From Sorghum bicolor (taxonomy: Eukaryota > Streptophyta > Magnoliopsida > Poales > Poaceae): a DNA stretch of 64,000 nt. The stretch spans positions 45,994,614-46,058,613 of the forward strand of contig NC_012870.2 of assembly GCF_000003195.3 (NCBI RefSeq). Direction: 5' to 3'. Below are positions 44,036-56,200 of this stretch, one piece after another (position 1 is the stretch's first letter; every line of letters starts with the position of its first letter). Below the pieces are notes generated by a model. It worked only from the letters and a program-made list of their open reading frames with translations. It ran no database searches and was not told where the DNA came from. The position numbers and the translations under genes were made by a program.

Positions 44036-44087
44036 CTAGACTAAAAGCTAAAAGCGGAAAAACAAAGGCGTGTTGTCGATGAAAGCT

Positions 44088-47000
44088 TCAGATGTTCAGC
44101 AGCGCTTGGATTGCTGATATGGCGCGCAGCCGAATCTGATTGGCTGTCTCTATCTCTTTGATATCATCATCGGCAGAACCTTCTATCGGCTTCAGCTTCC
44201 TCTTCAGCTGCAGCGCTTTGCGACCATGGACGTTTCGTTCTTGTTCAAGGTGCTTGATGGTTTCCGGCAGACGACTCTCTTCTTGCTGGGCTTGGGACAG
44301 AGCATCCTCTACTTGCTTGAGTTCGGCCAGTAGAGCTTCTCTTTTCGCCGATAGATCAGACACTTTCTGCTTCAGTGCATCACCTGAAGACTTTAAGGTG
44401 CCGATGTTCTTATGTTTCTCATCGGCTAAGAGTTTTTCTTTCATCATCTCCTCAGAGAGCTGGATTTGAGCGGCTCTATCGGCGAGGCGTCGAGTGGCTC
44501 TCTGGTACTGTAGCTGGCGGCTTTCTAGGTGTGCGGCATGGAAGAGTGTCTCTTCAGCATCGGCAGGAATTTGGCCTCTAAGGGTCTTGAACAGGGCTTT
44601 GGCTGGGTCAGAATCGTTGACCAGTTGAGTTGTGTCTTGATGAAGTATGGCCGATAGCTCTTCCAGCTTAGCTCTGGTTTCTGCCGATACAGTTCCAACT
44701 GCCCGAGAGGAGCTTGCTTCCTCGCCTTCTTCTTCGAAGATATCAATGGCGAAGGAGAATAAGCTGTTGGGAGAATCTTGTTCCTGAAAATGAAGATGAA
44801 ATAAGTCAGTTTTATGGTCAAAACTTCGGCAGACGGTACTGGTGGAAAATTGGATGACTTACTTGCTTCAAGGCAATTTCTTGCCTCTGACTCAAAGATG
44901 CTGATGGGGCTACAGGTTGATCGGCAAATGCTGCCGATGGAACGATATCGCCTAAAAGAAGACAGGAAGGATTATGAGACTAAATGAGAATAAGTTTATC
45001 GGCGGAAGTATTGTTGAGATATGTTACCTGGAGGAGAGAGAACAGCTGCCTGAGTCGGGGAAACCGCCGATGATATAACTGGACCTGCCGGGCCAGTTGT
45101 TTGTTCACCTACGTCAGCTGATGTACCTGCCGTTTGAGGTTCTTCTTGCTGGGGTTCTTCCATCTGTGGTGCTTCCTGTATTGGAGAAGGGGAAGATTCC
45201 ACCGGGATTGGGGACACCGGAGGAAGAGGAGGAGTTGCCACTTTCTGACGCTTTGTTCCAGTCTTAGCACCTTGGACGCCTTTCCTCTTTGGCTGGCTAG
45301 ACTGGGGGGCATCGGCACCTTGGCGTTTGGCTTTTGCCGATGCACCAGTTTGCTGCAACAACAATAAGGAGTTTATGAGCACAGATAACCGATATAAAGA
45401 TAGTCAGCATAAATAAAAAAAAGGGTTTTAACAGATTGCCTTGAAAGCTTGCGCCAGAGTGGAAGCAGTTACCGTTGGTGATGTCTGAGTTTTCCTGGTG
45501 GTAACTTTCTTGAGGCGCGCACCCCGGTGCACGATGGAAGCCAGAGTGGGAGCATTATGGCCGATTGAGGAGATCGGGCCTGATGGGAATAAGTCGATCG
45601 GCTTGCCACTCCTGCTAACCGATGGGGGGGTGTTGTCAATCTACAAAAGAGATACAGGGGTAAGTTACCGATGGGAATAGTATTGGAAAATGAGACATCG
45701 GTTTAAAATACTTACAGTGTCATCAGGGACTTCGTATTCGGGGTCGATCATGCCGCGGTATGAGGAGGCCGATCTGCAGAATAGATTCTCCTTCCATTCT
45801 GCCCACCATAGCTTGTATGCTTGAGTGATGAAGGCAGCTGGAACCCATCCTGACAGATCTACGTCTGTATCGGCATTTGGTGGTAGCTGGGCTACTCGAG
45901 TCCACTCGAGGAGGTTGGCGATGGGTTCTCTGGGCTTTATTACATCGGCATAAGGAAGTGCAATCGGCAATTGGCCGAAGGCTAGCTGGCGAGCTAATGC
46001 CGATGGATTATAAAATTCATAGGTTTGGGGGGAGGTTTTTGTGCTACCGAAGAAATTTACTGGTATGGCTCTGGGAGTCACAATTGCCATCATCACCTCA
46101 TTGTCCCTGTCAAGAGCTTCATCAAATGGATTGAAGGTCAGAGGGAGCATACTGTCTGGGTCGTCATAAGCCAGCCATGGTCGTTCATCTCTGGCCAGAC
46201 CCTCATACAGAGTCTCGAAGAATCGGCCGATCTGGTCCGGATCGTTCCCTGAACCGGGTAAGACTATGACGGCTTCGCCAAAGTTCAAGGGGGCACGCGT
46301 TGCTGATTCCTCTTCATCCAACACGTGATTCTCGGCTATGTCTCTTGGGAAGTGCTGTGAGAACAGGTTGAAATCAAGGCGCTTATGCAGGTGCAGATTG
46401 AGCCACATATTAATAAACCACCAAGGGCCTCCCAAGTTGCCGATGGATTGGCCAAGCAGGAGTTTCTGGGCTACCTGATGAAGAAGGTGGTAAACAGCGC
46501 CGAGCAAATATCGGCCGAGAGGAAATTGGCCGCCGCTAGCCAATCTTTCTGCTGCCGATAGATAGACAGAAGTCGGTCCTGCCGATCGACCACAGAATAC
46601 AAATTTGTCCAGCCACATGTTCAGGAAGGTGGTTTGCTCCTTTATGGTGATGGGCCCTCTCCCGCGGTACTTCTGGATGTACCCTGACCAACCGCCGATA
46701 GCGCGAGTCTCCACTTTGGCACTGGGGGCGGTATCAAAAAAGTGGGTGCTATCGGCAGAGGATATATCTAGCCCGGTAAGCATGGCTACATCGGCAAGGG
46801 TAGGAGAAGCAGGGCCGTGGCCAAATGCAAAAGCATTGAGAGTGTCTGACCAAAAGTAGGATGCAGCTATCAGCAATGACTCGTTCCTGTGCATATCGGC
46901 AATGGATAGCCTAATGCATTGAGCTAGCTTCCTCTCACCCCATTGAACTTCATAAGAGTTACTGACTCTCAAGAACCAATCTTTCCACCCTACAGTAGGG

Positions 47001-47318
47001 CTGGGCCAAGAGCGAAAGGTGTCTTTCCACAGATCTAAAGAAAAGTTTTCAGCTCTAAAGGGAATTCTGTTGGTCTCTGCATTGATAAGGTCGGTTGGAT
47101 CTGGATTCCCTAGAGGGCCGAGACACTGAAGATGAGGTTGATCGGTAGGAATGACAATTTTGTTGGACAACTCCTAGTGTTTTGGGGAATAAAAATACAA
47201 AGAAAAAGGAAAAGGAAAATATTCGGTAAGATGAATCACAGATGAACAGGAATGCGAGAAAAAGGTACGGCAGGTGAGATGGAAGTCTGACCTCAGGGAC
47301 GACGAAGCCAACGGCCAT
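44088..47318 (-). CDS. Antisense plant-mobile-domain protein, six exons, predicted 931 aa, intact
   Basis: Exons (minus): 47318-47292, 47173-45716, 45640-45440, 45352-45028, 44951-44863, 44783-44088; 2796 nt, in frame throughout, TGA at the end. Start MAVGFVVPE, then exon 2 ELSNKIVIPTDQPHL. Exon 2 is a plant mobile domain (PMD; LWKDTFRSWPSPTVGWKDW, SYFWSDTLNAFAFGHGPASP, LADVAMLTGLDIS). Exons 3-5 are basic and S/P/E/Q-rich with PKRKGVQGAKTGTKRQK, a likely nuclear signal. Exon 6 is a coiled coil. Introns are GT-AG except intron 3, whose donor reads GC. PMD proteins of plants (MAIN/MAIL1) take part in TE silencing; here a role in regulating the element is inference. Transcribed towards pol from its own TATA box. 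Confidence 0.83.
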
Positions 47319-47466
47319 CTTGTCGTGAAGAGGGCGCTGGAGGGCACCGGAGTTGATGAAGAGGAGTGCTTGCCGGAGATCTTGAGGGTTGTAAACGGCG
47401 CCGCCGCTGGAAAAGCAAAGTTGGATAGTAGAATGGTGTAATGGGGAGGAGTACCCAAGAAGGAAC

Positions 47467-47474
47467 TATTTATA
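47467..47474 (-). promoter_or_regulatory. TATA box of the TE-I antisense gene
   Basis: TATAAATA on the minus strand, about 150 bases before the ATG at 47318; identical box and spacing in TE-F. Confidence 0.7.
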
Positions 47475-47940
47475 GGACAAGATGGGCAAGGGCAAATTCG
47501 ACTTATCTCTTTGCCGCATCCGAGAAGCCCGAGGGTACTCAGGTGGATATGGTAACTGTTCGCACGATAATCCAGGGATTGTGCAGGTGATTTGACAGGA
47601 AGTGGTTATTATCTAAAGATATTTTACTGTGCGCGATCTCCTGGTCGGTCCATCGGCGATATTCTATAACGGTCATCTTGCCGATGGGCGGATAGAGGGG
47701 AGGTAACCGTTTTTGCGAATATCCCGGTCAGAGCATCGGCAGATCTTTGTAACGGTATTGTTGCCGATGTACGACCAAGAAAGATGTCCGTTTAGGAAGT
47801 TGGGGATTTCGAGGAATCTGCGGAGGATTAGGATCAGAGTTGTCTAGATTGAGGTTGTCGGTTACCAGATTAGGGGCATTAATTGCGGAGGAGACATCAT
47901 TACTGCAGAGAATTTCGGAGCATTAATAGTTTTATACTCC
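47475..47940 (-). promoter_or_regulatory. Upstream region of the TE-I antisense gene
   Basis: No ORF. Holds several CATCGGC/GCCGATG words and lies between PPT and the antisense TATA box. Probable antisense promoter. Confidence 0.45.
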
Positions 47941-47956
47941 GAAACTGGGGGGCATG
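47939..47956 (+). other. Polypurine tract (TE-I)
   Basis: CCGAAACTGGGGGGCATG ends at the 3' LTR border; the G-run is the likely plus-strand primer. Confidence 0.7.
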
Positions 47957-48647
47957 TGTTGACACCATTTTTGGGCACGTGTCCAGGATGGCAGGATAGG
48001 GTGGCAGTACGATGCGGGTTGCTGGTGAGGATGGTTGCCGATGAGGGAGAGGTTGAATGTGACTAAGTCCACAGGCAGTAATATGGTGCCGATGACCAGG
48101 TAAAAGGGTCTGCCGATGACCATGGCAAGGGGGTTGCCGATGACGCGAAGGAGGAGTCCGGAAGCTGCCAGTTGTCGTGTGGAGGAGTTTCAGTTTGTTA
48201 CGAAGGATAGTTTTATTGTTTCCTTAGTTATTTGCATCGTTTTGTATATGGATTCCGTGTAATTTGGAATTCGAATTCTAATCGTGTCTGGTCGTAGCTC
48301 TTTGAGCAGGGTATAAATATAAACCCTAGGACCTTGTAAATAGATATCTATCAATCAATCAAACACACGTTTTTACTCATATTCCAGCATCTACCTTTTT
48401 CGACGACTTCGTCATACTTTTTCCTTTTTATTACGAGTTCTTAGGAATTCGTCGACTTAAGCTCGGCGTGTTCTCAAGTTCCGCGTGAGTACCTCTTAGC
48501 CGTGACATCCGGGCGCATCGCTGTTGTCAGGACTAAAGTATTCGAGTTATCACCTTTGCCGATAGCAAGGTCAAATCGGCTGGCACGCCTTAACGTTTAA
48601 ATCGGGTATTAGCCCTTTGTGTTTGCAGACCAGCTTTTGCATCAACA
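47957..48647 (+). repeat. 3' LTR of TE-I (691 bp)
   Basis: Base-for-base identical to 36325-37015 on reading the whole length. Confidence 0.97.
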
Positions 48648-49193
48648 TCTAGTTTAGAGAAGAGAGGAGAGCTCTCATCTCTAAACCCTAGCTTTTGCTC
48701 TGTCTATGAATAATGAATAATGATCAAGGGGTGCCTCCTCCAGGGGCCAGGGGTTCTGGTTATATAGTCCCCTCAAGTGAACCTGGGCCGTCAGATCAAA
48801 CCGACATTGATTGAACGGTTATTCTTAATCCTTTAGGTCGGTGGAGATCTCCCGAGAGAAAGAGTCCTGATTGGGCTCCAAGTCAGGGCGGGCGCCCAGG
48901 GCAGGAGGGCGGGCGCCCTGCCTGTGGCCCCGTTCGGCCTCCGCTTCCTTCCCGTGGCTTCTGGAGTCTTCTAGATGTAAGATAATTGTGCGGCATGTTA
49001 ATATCTCTATGTAATCCCGACGTGTGGGCCTTTCTTCCGTATTTCCTGATAACCCCCTGCAGAAATAGACAAACACCAAAACTCGTGGAATTATGTCAGA
49101 TAAAACCCTAAGTCTAGATGTTGATTTCATTTGGATCCTTTTCTTTGTTTCTTTGATAATTAAATTTGATACTTAAGGACTGTCAACACTACG

Positions 49194-50148
49194 GTCCTAC
49201 AAACACCGATCCGAACGTGGTGGAATACGTCGACCGTTAGGGCTGTCACTACCCTAAGGCTACCACAACAATCCGCAGGATTGGGTGCAATTCCAGGTAA
49301 TTGCAAGACTAAACACCACGTCTAATCTATTAATTACTACTCTAGCGTTATAAAGACTAGAGCACTTGATGCAAGTGGGAATCCAATAAATAACTTGAAT
49401 GTAAATAAAAGTAATTAAAGAACTCAGGAATTATGAATTGAAGAACCTGGAGAACGATGAAGAACGAACCAGTTGCTGCAAAATTATAATGTTGAGGAAG
49501 ATCCGACGGACCCGGCTCCTCCTCCGCTCTCCTCTTCTCTCTCCCTATTTTCTAGATTACAACTAGAACTAACTAGAACTAGAACTAGAGGAACTAGAAC
49601 TAGATCTAGATGAACTAGAACTAGAACTAGATGAACTAGAGGTAGAACTAGAAGAACTAGAGGGATCCTCTCTACTTGGATGAAGAATTGAAACCCTAGC
49701 TTTGATTATATAGAAGTGGTATGATCTCTAGGGGCCAGGGGGTCTAGTTTTATAGTCCCTTCAAGTGAATATGGGCCGTTGGATCAGAACCAATATTGAT
49801 TGAACGGTTATCCTTGATCCCTTAGGTCGGTGGAGCACAATCCGCGAGTTTGGACGTGATTGGGCAGAACTCCAGGGCGGGCACCCTCAGGACTTGGGCG
49901 GGCGCCCTGTCCCTGAGCTCTCTCGGCCTCCGCTTCCTTCCCGTGGCTTCTGGAGTCTTCTAGATGATAGAAAATTGTGCGGCACGTTAATATCTCTATG
50001 TAAACCCGACGTGTGGGCCTTTCTTCTGTATTTCCTGATAACTCGTGGAATTCTGTCAGATAAAACCCTAAGTCTAGGTGTTGGTTGCATTTGGATCCTT
50101 TTCCATGATTAGTTGATGGTTAAATGTGAGCATTAAGGACCGTCAACA
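49194..50148 (-). repeat. 5' LTR of TE-G, outer part
   Basis: Continues 35521 after the TE-H insertion and ends at the TE-F junction (GTCAACA then GAGACC). It has the AACTAGA array (49559-49668). A 29-base stretch present in the 3' LTR near 30150 is missing at 50040. Confidence 0.9.
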
Positions 50149-53100
50149 GAGACCACTTCCCAAATGTCGAACTTTTAGTCTCGATCGGTAAGATTAGCTT
50201 CCATACTAAGTCTCCATCGACAAACTCCTTAGCTCTCACCTTCTTATCATACCATCTGGCAACTCTCTTCTTATTTTCTTCTATACTTATCAAAGCTCTT
50301 AGCCAACTCGTCTATCATCAATGTAGCATAATCATCGGCAGTCAATTGATTCTGAAAAGATAGTCGCCTAGATCCAGTCTTAACCTCCCAAGGTAGCACT
50401 GCATCATGCCCATACACCAACTGATAAGGTGAAACTTTGGTCGATCCATGACAAGCCATTCGATATGACCATAAAGCTTCATTCAACAACGTATGCCATC
50501 TTCTAGGATTCTATTCAATCTTCCATTTAATAAGCTTGATAATCCCCTTGTTAGATGCTTCGGCCTGCCCATTAGCTTGAGCATAATAAGGAGAAGAATT
50601 TAATACTTTAATTCCCATACCGATTGCAAACTCATCAAACTCCCCTGATGTAAACATAGTACCCTGATCGGTAGTAATTGTTTGAGGAATTCCAAATCGG
50701 TAAATAATATGCTCCTTGACAAAATCAATCATATTGGCCGATGCAACTTTTTTCAAAGGAATAGCTTCAACCCATTTGGTGAAATAATCGGTAGCAACCA
50801 ATATAAACTTATGTCCTTTGCTAGATGGCGGATAAATCTGACCGATCAAGTCGATAGCCCATCCTCGGAACGGCCAAGGTTTAATAATGGGATTCATGGC
50901 TGATGTGGGTGCCCTTTGAGCATTGCCAAACTTTTGACATCCTTGACACCACTTGAAATATTTAAAGCAATCTTCAAGTATGGTCGGCCAATAATACCCG
51001 TTCCTTATAATCATCCACTTCATCTTAAACGCGGACTGATGTGCTCCACATACTCCTTCATGGATTTCTCCCATCAAACTTTTAGCTTCGTTATTACCTA
51101 AGCATTTGAGAAGAATTTCATCAATTGTTTGATAATATAATTCATCTTCGATGAGCACATACTTGGTGGCTTGAAACCGAATACATCTCTCAACTTTCTT
51201 GGATGGATCCTTTAAATAATCAATGATTTCTTTTCTCCAATCATCGGCACCAATTGCCGATATCGTATTTAACATGGGCTGGTATCCCGAGGCATGCTGA
51301 GCCAACCGATTGGCCTCTTCATTATGCAATCGAGGAACATGCTCTAATCGGAAATCCTTGAATTCCTTTAACAGTTGCATACTCCTTTTGTAATACGTTA
51401 TCAAGACCTCACTTCGGCATTCATAACTTCCAACTAATTGATTTATAACCAACATAGAATCTTCGAAGATTTCGACAGCGTCAGCACGAACCTCTTTTAA
51501 CAACTCCAACCCCTTAATTAAGGCTTGATACTCAGCTTGATTATTTGTCGACATGGCGACAATCGGCAAAGAGAACTCATACTTCCTTCCTTGAGGGGAA
51601 ATTAACACTATGTCGATTCCTGCCCCCCGGTCACACGTGGATCCATCAAAGAAGAGTGTCCAAGGCACGATTTCCAAAGTTTCCACTGCACCGTAATGTT
51701 GAGTCACGAAATCGACCATAACCTGCCCTTTAACCGCCTTAGCCGATTCGTACCGTAGATCAAATTCTGATAGTGCCAAGATCCACTTACCGATCCGACC
51801 ACTCATAATCGGCATAGATAGCTTATACCGGATCACGTCATCTTTACATATAACAGTGCATTCGGCCGATAATAAATAGTGCCACAATTTAGTACATGAG
51901 AAATATAGGCACAAACATAACTTTTCAATAGCCGAATACCTGGTCTCAGCATCAATCAACCTTCTGCTTAAATAATAAATTACACGCTCCTTCCCTTCAA
52001 ATTCTTGAATCAAAGCTGAACCGATGACCATCCCATCGGTAGACAAATACAATCTGAAGGGCTTTCCTTGCTGAAGTGGAATCAGAACCGGAGGATTTAC
52101 CAAATAATTCTTAATTTCATCTAGGGCCAACTGTTGCTCTTTTCCCATATGAATTCTTGATCAGTTTTTAATTTGAGTAAAGGACTGAAAGCACGGATTT
52201 TACCAGACAAGTTAGATATAAATCTCCTGATAAAATTTACCTTGCCGATCAAGGACTGGAGCTCAGTTTTGTTGGTAGGAGCAACTATTTTGTTGATAGC
52301 ATCAATGGACCTCCTACTAATTTCAATTCCCCTTTGATGCACCATGAAACCAAGAAACTGCCCTGCCGATACACCAAATGCACACTTATTAGGGTTCATC
52401 TTTAAACCATGCTTCCTTGTGAATTCCAACACTTTTCGCAAATCGGCAAGATGTTTTATGAAATCCCCAGACTTAACCACTACATCATCAATATAAATTT
52501 CCACCAGCTTGCCGATGAACTCATGAAATATAAAGTTCATAGCCCTCTGATAAGTAGCGCCAACATTTTTCAAGCCAAAGGTCATGACTATCCATTCAAA
52601 CAACCCAACATGACCAGGACATCTAAATGCAGTCTTTGAAATATCTTCTTCAGCCATGAATATTTGATTATATCCTGCATTGCCATCCATAAAGTTGATA
52701 ATCTGATGCCCAGCCGCAGCATCAACTAGCAGATCGGCAACTGGCATCGGGGTAACCATCCATCGGTGTAGCTTTGTTAAGATTCCTGAAATCAATACAG
52801 ACTCGAAGCTTCCCATTTTTCTTGTAAATTGGAACAACATTGGAAATCCACTCGGCATACCGACATTGCCGAATAAATTTAGCTTTGATAAGTTTGGTTA
52901 TTTCGGCCTTGATATCAGGAAGGATATTAGGATTACATCGGCGAGCTGGCTGCTGATGTGGCCAAAATCCAGATTTGATGGGTAACCGATGTTCAACAAT
53001 CGATCGGTCTAAACCAGGCATCTCAGTATAATCCCAAGCAAAGCAATCTTTATATTCCTTTAACAAGTCGGTTAACTGCTGCTTACACTCAGGATCTAAC

Positions 53101-53216
53101 TTAGCACTAATAAAAGTAGGTCTAGGCTTATCACCATTACCTATATCTACTTCTACCAAATCATCGGCCGATGTGAATCTCGGGCCTAATTTTCCATCAT
53201 CGGCGAACCTATCCAT
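50149..53216 (-). pseudogene. pol: pol of TE-F, broken
   Basis: Starts at ATG 53216 (MDRFADDGKLGPR), again overlapping the gag TAA by one base. RT (YIDD kept), both RNase H domains and the integrase core are recognisable. Damage: one extra base near 52750 and one missing base near 52146, so the RT middle is read in another frame; a TAG at 50511-50513 where TE-I has GAA; a deletion of about two dozen bases near 50300; and the TE-G insertion that moved the last 50 codons to 28857-29006. Amino-acid differences from TE-I are much more frequent than in TE-B. Confidence 0.92.
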
Positions 53217-56200
53217 TAAAACTCCTCGTCAGAACCGACTGCTTGGATCGGTGGAATTTCATAATCGGCAACTTTGAGGAAATCCTTCTCCCAAATTTCC
53301 CCCGAGATGCACCTAGTCCTTTCATAAGTGTCCGCCTCTGCCGATGCAATAACATAGGAAGAATCTCTCGGGACAATTTCAATCTTGTCACCTACCCACT
53401 GGACCAAGCATTGGTGCATTGTTGATGGAATGCAACAATTGGCATGAATCCAGTCTATCCCTAGCAGTAGATTATAAGCACTTTTTCCACTGATCACAAA
53501 GAAAGTTGTCGGCAAGGTTTTGCTGCCGATAGTCAACTCAACACAGATGGCTCCCTTAACCGGAGATACATTTCCCTCAAAGTCCTTCAGCATCATATCG
53601 GTCTTGGTCAGATCTTGATCTCCTTTTCCAAGCTTCCGATAGACTGCATATGGCATGATGTTGATAGCAGCTCCACCATCAATTAATATTTTGGTCATCG
53701 GCTGACCATCAACTCTCCCTTTGACAAACAGAGCTTTAAGATGCTGCCTTTCATTATCGGTAGGCTTTTCAAAGATAGCTGTCATTGGATCCAGAGCCAA
53801 CTGAGCTATCTGGTCAGAAAACTCCAACTCCTCATCATCGCTGGATGGCGCAAGGAATTCCATCGGCAACATAAATACCATGTTGACACCTGCCGATGGT
53901 CCTTTCCCTTTAGGATCGGATTGTTGCTGATCCCCAGACTGGCCCGAGTTCTCACCCTTGCTTAGCTCTTCTCGCCTTTCGCGCTGCAGTCTCCTTTTTT
54001 GTGTCTTAGTCAACCCCTCTGGACACCACGGGGGAAGTGGTAACTGCCTTGCCAATGGATGACGACGTTCCCTTGACTTCATCCGATAAGTATTAGCGTC
54101 CCTGCAAAATATGAACTCATCGGGAACTCGTGCATTAGCCATCTCCTCAAGCTCTTCCCGATTTCTGGGAAAATACTCAACAGGATCACCAGCCTATCAT
54201 GCACACTGAGTCTGCCCCCCAACCGATCATGAACGGACGCTTTCCCCCTAATCGGCCCATTAAATCGCCGATCATCATCGTGATAACGCCGATCAGATCT
54301 GTCATACCGATCATAACCATTGCATCCAGGGCAATCTCTAACAGTAGGTAACTTGATGTTCTGCTCCCAGCAATGGATAAAGAACGGGCAGTTCCAGTGA
54401 TCCTTGTGCCGATTCCACTCTTGACGGCGTCTTTCTTCTTCCCGACGATAGTCCTCTTGCTGGCGCCGATACCGATCCTAACGCTACTGCCAAGTTTCCC
54501 GAGGCCTTCTATGAGTTATCACAATACCGGATCGGGGAGGCCTTCCTGAGTTAGTTCCATCTTGGATTAAGCCTTTTCCTTTGGCATCGCCAGCAGTAAT
54601 TTGATGCTGGGGATCTACCGATGCACTCCTCTCATCTGCTTCTGATGTCTAGACCTTGGTTTTTCCCTTAGCATCCAGCATATTTGTTGGGAAAGGATGT
54701 TGATCGATCTTCATCGGCTTTTGGGCTTTGGAACTATCAAATTTGATTCTCCCAGATTCTATAGCCGACTGCAGCTGTTGTCTAAAAACTTTGCACTCAT
54801 TGGTGCTGTGAGAAGTTGCATTGTGCCACTTGCAATATTTCATCTTCTTCAACTCTTCAGCCGATGGGATCACATGATTGGGTGACAACTTGATTTGCCC
54901 TTCCTGAAGTAGAAAGTCAAATATCCTATCGGCTTTAGTAATATCAAATGCGAACTTCTCTGGTTCTTTATGCCCAAAAGGGCAAGACATTGGCTTTTTG
55001 TTTTTCACCCATTCTGCCAAGCCGATGACTGGTTCTTCATCAGAATCCGAGCTTGCTGCTTCATCGACAAAGGACACCTTTTTATTCCATGCTCTCTTGG
55101 GCTCAAAAGGTCTGATATCCTGATCAGAAATTCTCTGCACTAAGTGACTTAAGCTCTCGAACTCCTGAGAAGCATACTTGTCCCTGATGTGCGGCAACAA
55201 ACCCTGGAAAGCCAAATCGGCTAGCTGCCGATCGTCCAAGACCCGACTATAACATTTGCTCTTGACCTCCCGTATTCTCTACACAAAACTTTCAAGCGAT
55301 TCATCATTGCGTTGCTTCAATTTGACCAAATCGGTGATCTTCTTCTCATGGATTCCAGAAAAGAGGTATTTGTGGAATTGCTTCTCTAGATCGGCCCAAG
55401 TAATCACTGAGTTGGGAGGTAATGATATAAACCAAGTAAATGCCGATCCAGACAATGATGACGAGAACAAGCGAACCCTTAACTCGTCCCTGTTAGCGGC
55501 CTCTCCACATTGGATGATGAACCTATTGATATGTTCCATGGTTGATGTATCATCCTGTCTAGAAAACTTAGTGAAATCTGGTACCTTGTAATGATTTGGA
55601 AGTGGAATTAAATCGTATGCAGGAGGATACGGTGTCCGATAAGAGTAAGTATTGACTTTGGGTTTTATCCTAAATTGGTCTCTCATTACTTCAGCAATCT
55701 TATCGGCCCAATAAGCATCGGCATCTTGTCGATGAGGCGGATGCGGATCTGGCACCTGCTGATAGGCTTCCACGTGTCTATGCGGTGCGCGATCTGCATG
55801 GAACATTGGGTTAATTGTCTAACCACCAAACTGTTGACCAAGATTCATCGGCTGGTTGGGCAACCCTTGATTCTGGAACCCGAGGTAGATCTGGCCTTGT
55901 TGAAACCCTGTAGCCTGATGATTCTTTTGGGGCATTTGTGGAAAGACTTGCTGCCCAGGCCATCCACTATTAGCATTCATCGGCATAAGTCCTGCCGATG
56001 ATTGGTAATTGGGCATCATCATTGAATTGACATACCCTGGCTGAGTCATAAACCTCTGTTGCGTCGGCATCGAATCTGCCGATACATTAGGCATCTGGAA
56101 CGTTGGAGCTTGAGAATTCCCAGTGCAAGGTCATGCAGTAGTAGTTGTAGTATACTGGGGACTCTGATTCATCGGCATATTTGGAGGTGCTGATGCCATA

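Larger units (their letters stand above)
36325..48647 (+). mobile_element. TE-I: complete Tat-lineage retrotransposon of the PMD family, identical LTRs
   Basis: 12.3 kb, flanked by perfect TCTAG duplications (36320-36324 and 48648-48652). LTRs are 691 bp each and I find no difference on full reading. Order: LTR, PBS, gag-pro (37062-40709), pol (40709-43942), hairpin spacer, convergent antisense gene (47318-44088, -), antisense promoter, PPT, LTR. All three genes are open. This is the youngest insertion in the nest and the reference for reading TE-B and TE-F. Confidence 0.97.
35522..49188 (-). mobile_element. TE-H: Athila-like solo LTR split by TE-I
   Basis: Left part 35522-36324 and right part 48653-49188 join at the TE-I target site into one LTR of about 1.34 kb. 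Its plus-strand ends are TGTTGACACTTGC and GGACTGTCAACA. Perfect CTACG duplications flank it (35517-35521 and 49189-49193). No internal region, PBS or PPT is present, so it is a solo LTR. Its right part resembles the matching end of the TE-G LTR (GATCAAACCGACATTGATTG, TCTTCTAGATG), so the two families are related; orientation follows from that match. Confidence 0.87.
29007..50148 (-). mobile_element. TE-G: non-autonomous Athila-like LTR retrotransposon
   Basis: 3' LTR 29007-30284, and 5' LTR 35225-35521 plus 49194-50148 (split by TE-H). PPT sits next to the first and a PBS of Asp-tRNA type next to the second. Flanks are GAAC on the left and GAGAC on the right, one base short of a perfect duplication; TE-B has GAGAC there. 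The internal region is only about 4.9 kb and holds protease-like text but no RT, RNase H or integrase, so it must have moved with enzymes supplied by another element. Inserted in TE-F pol. Confidence 0.88.
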
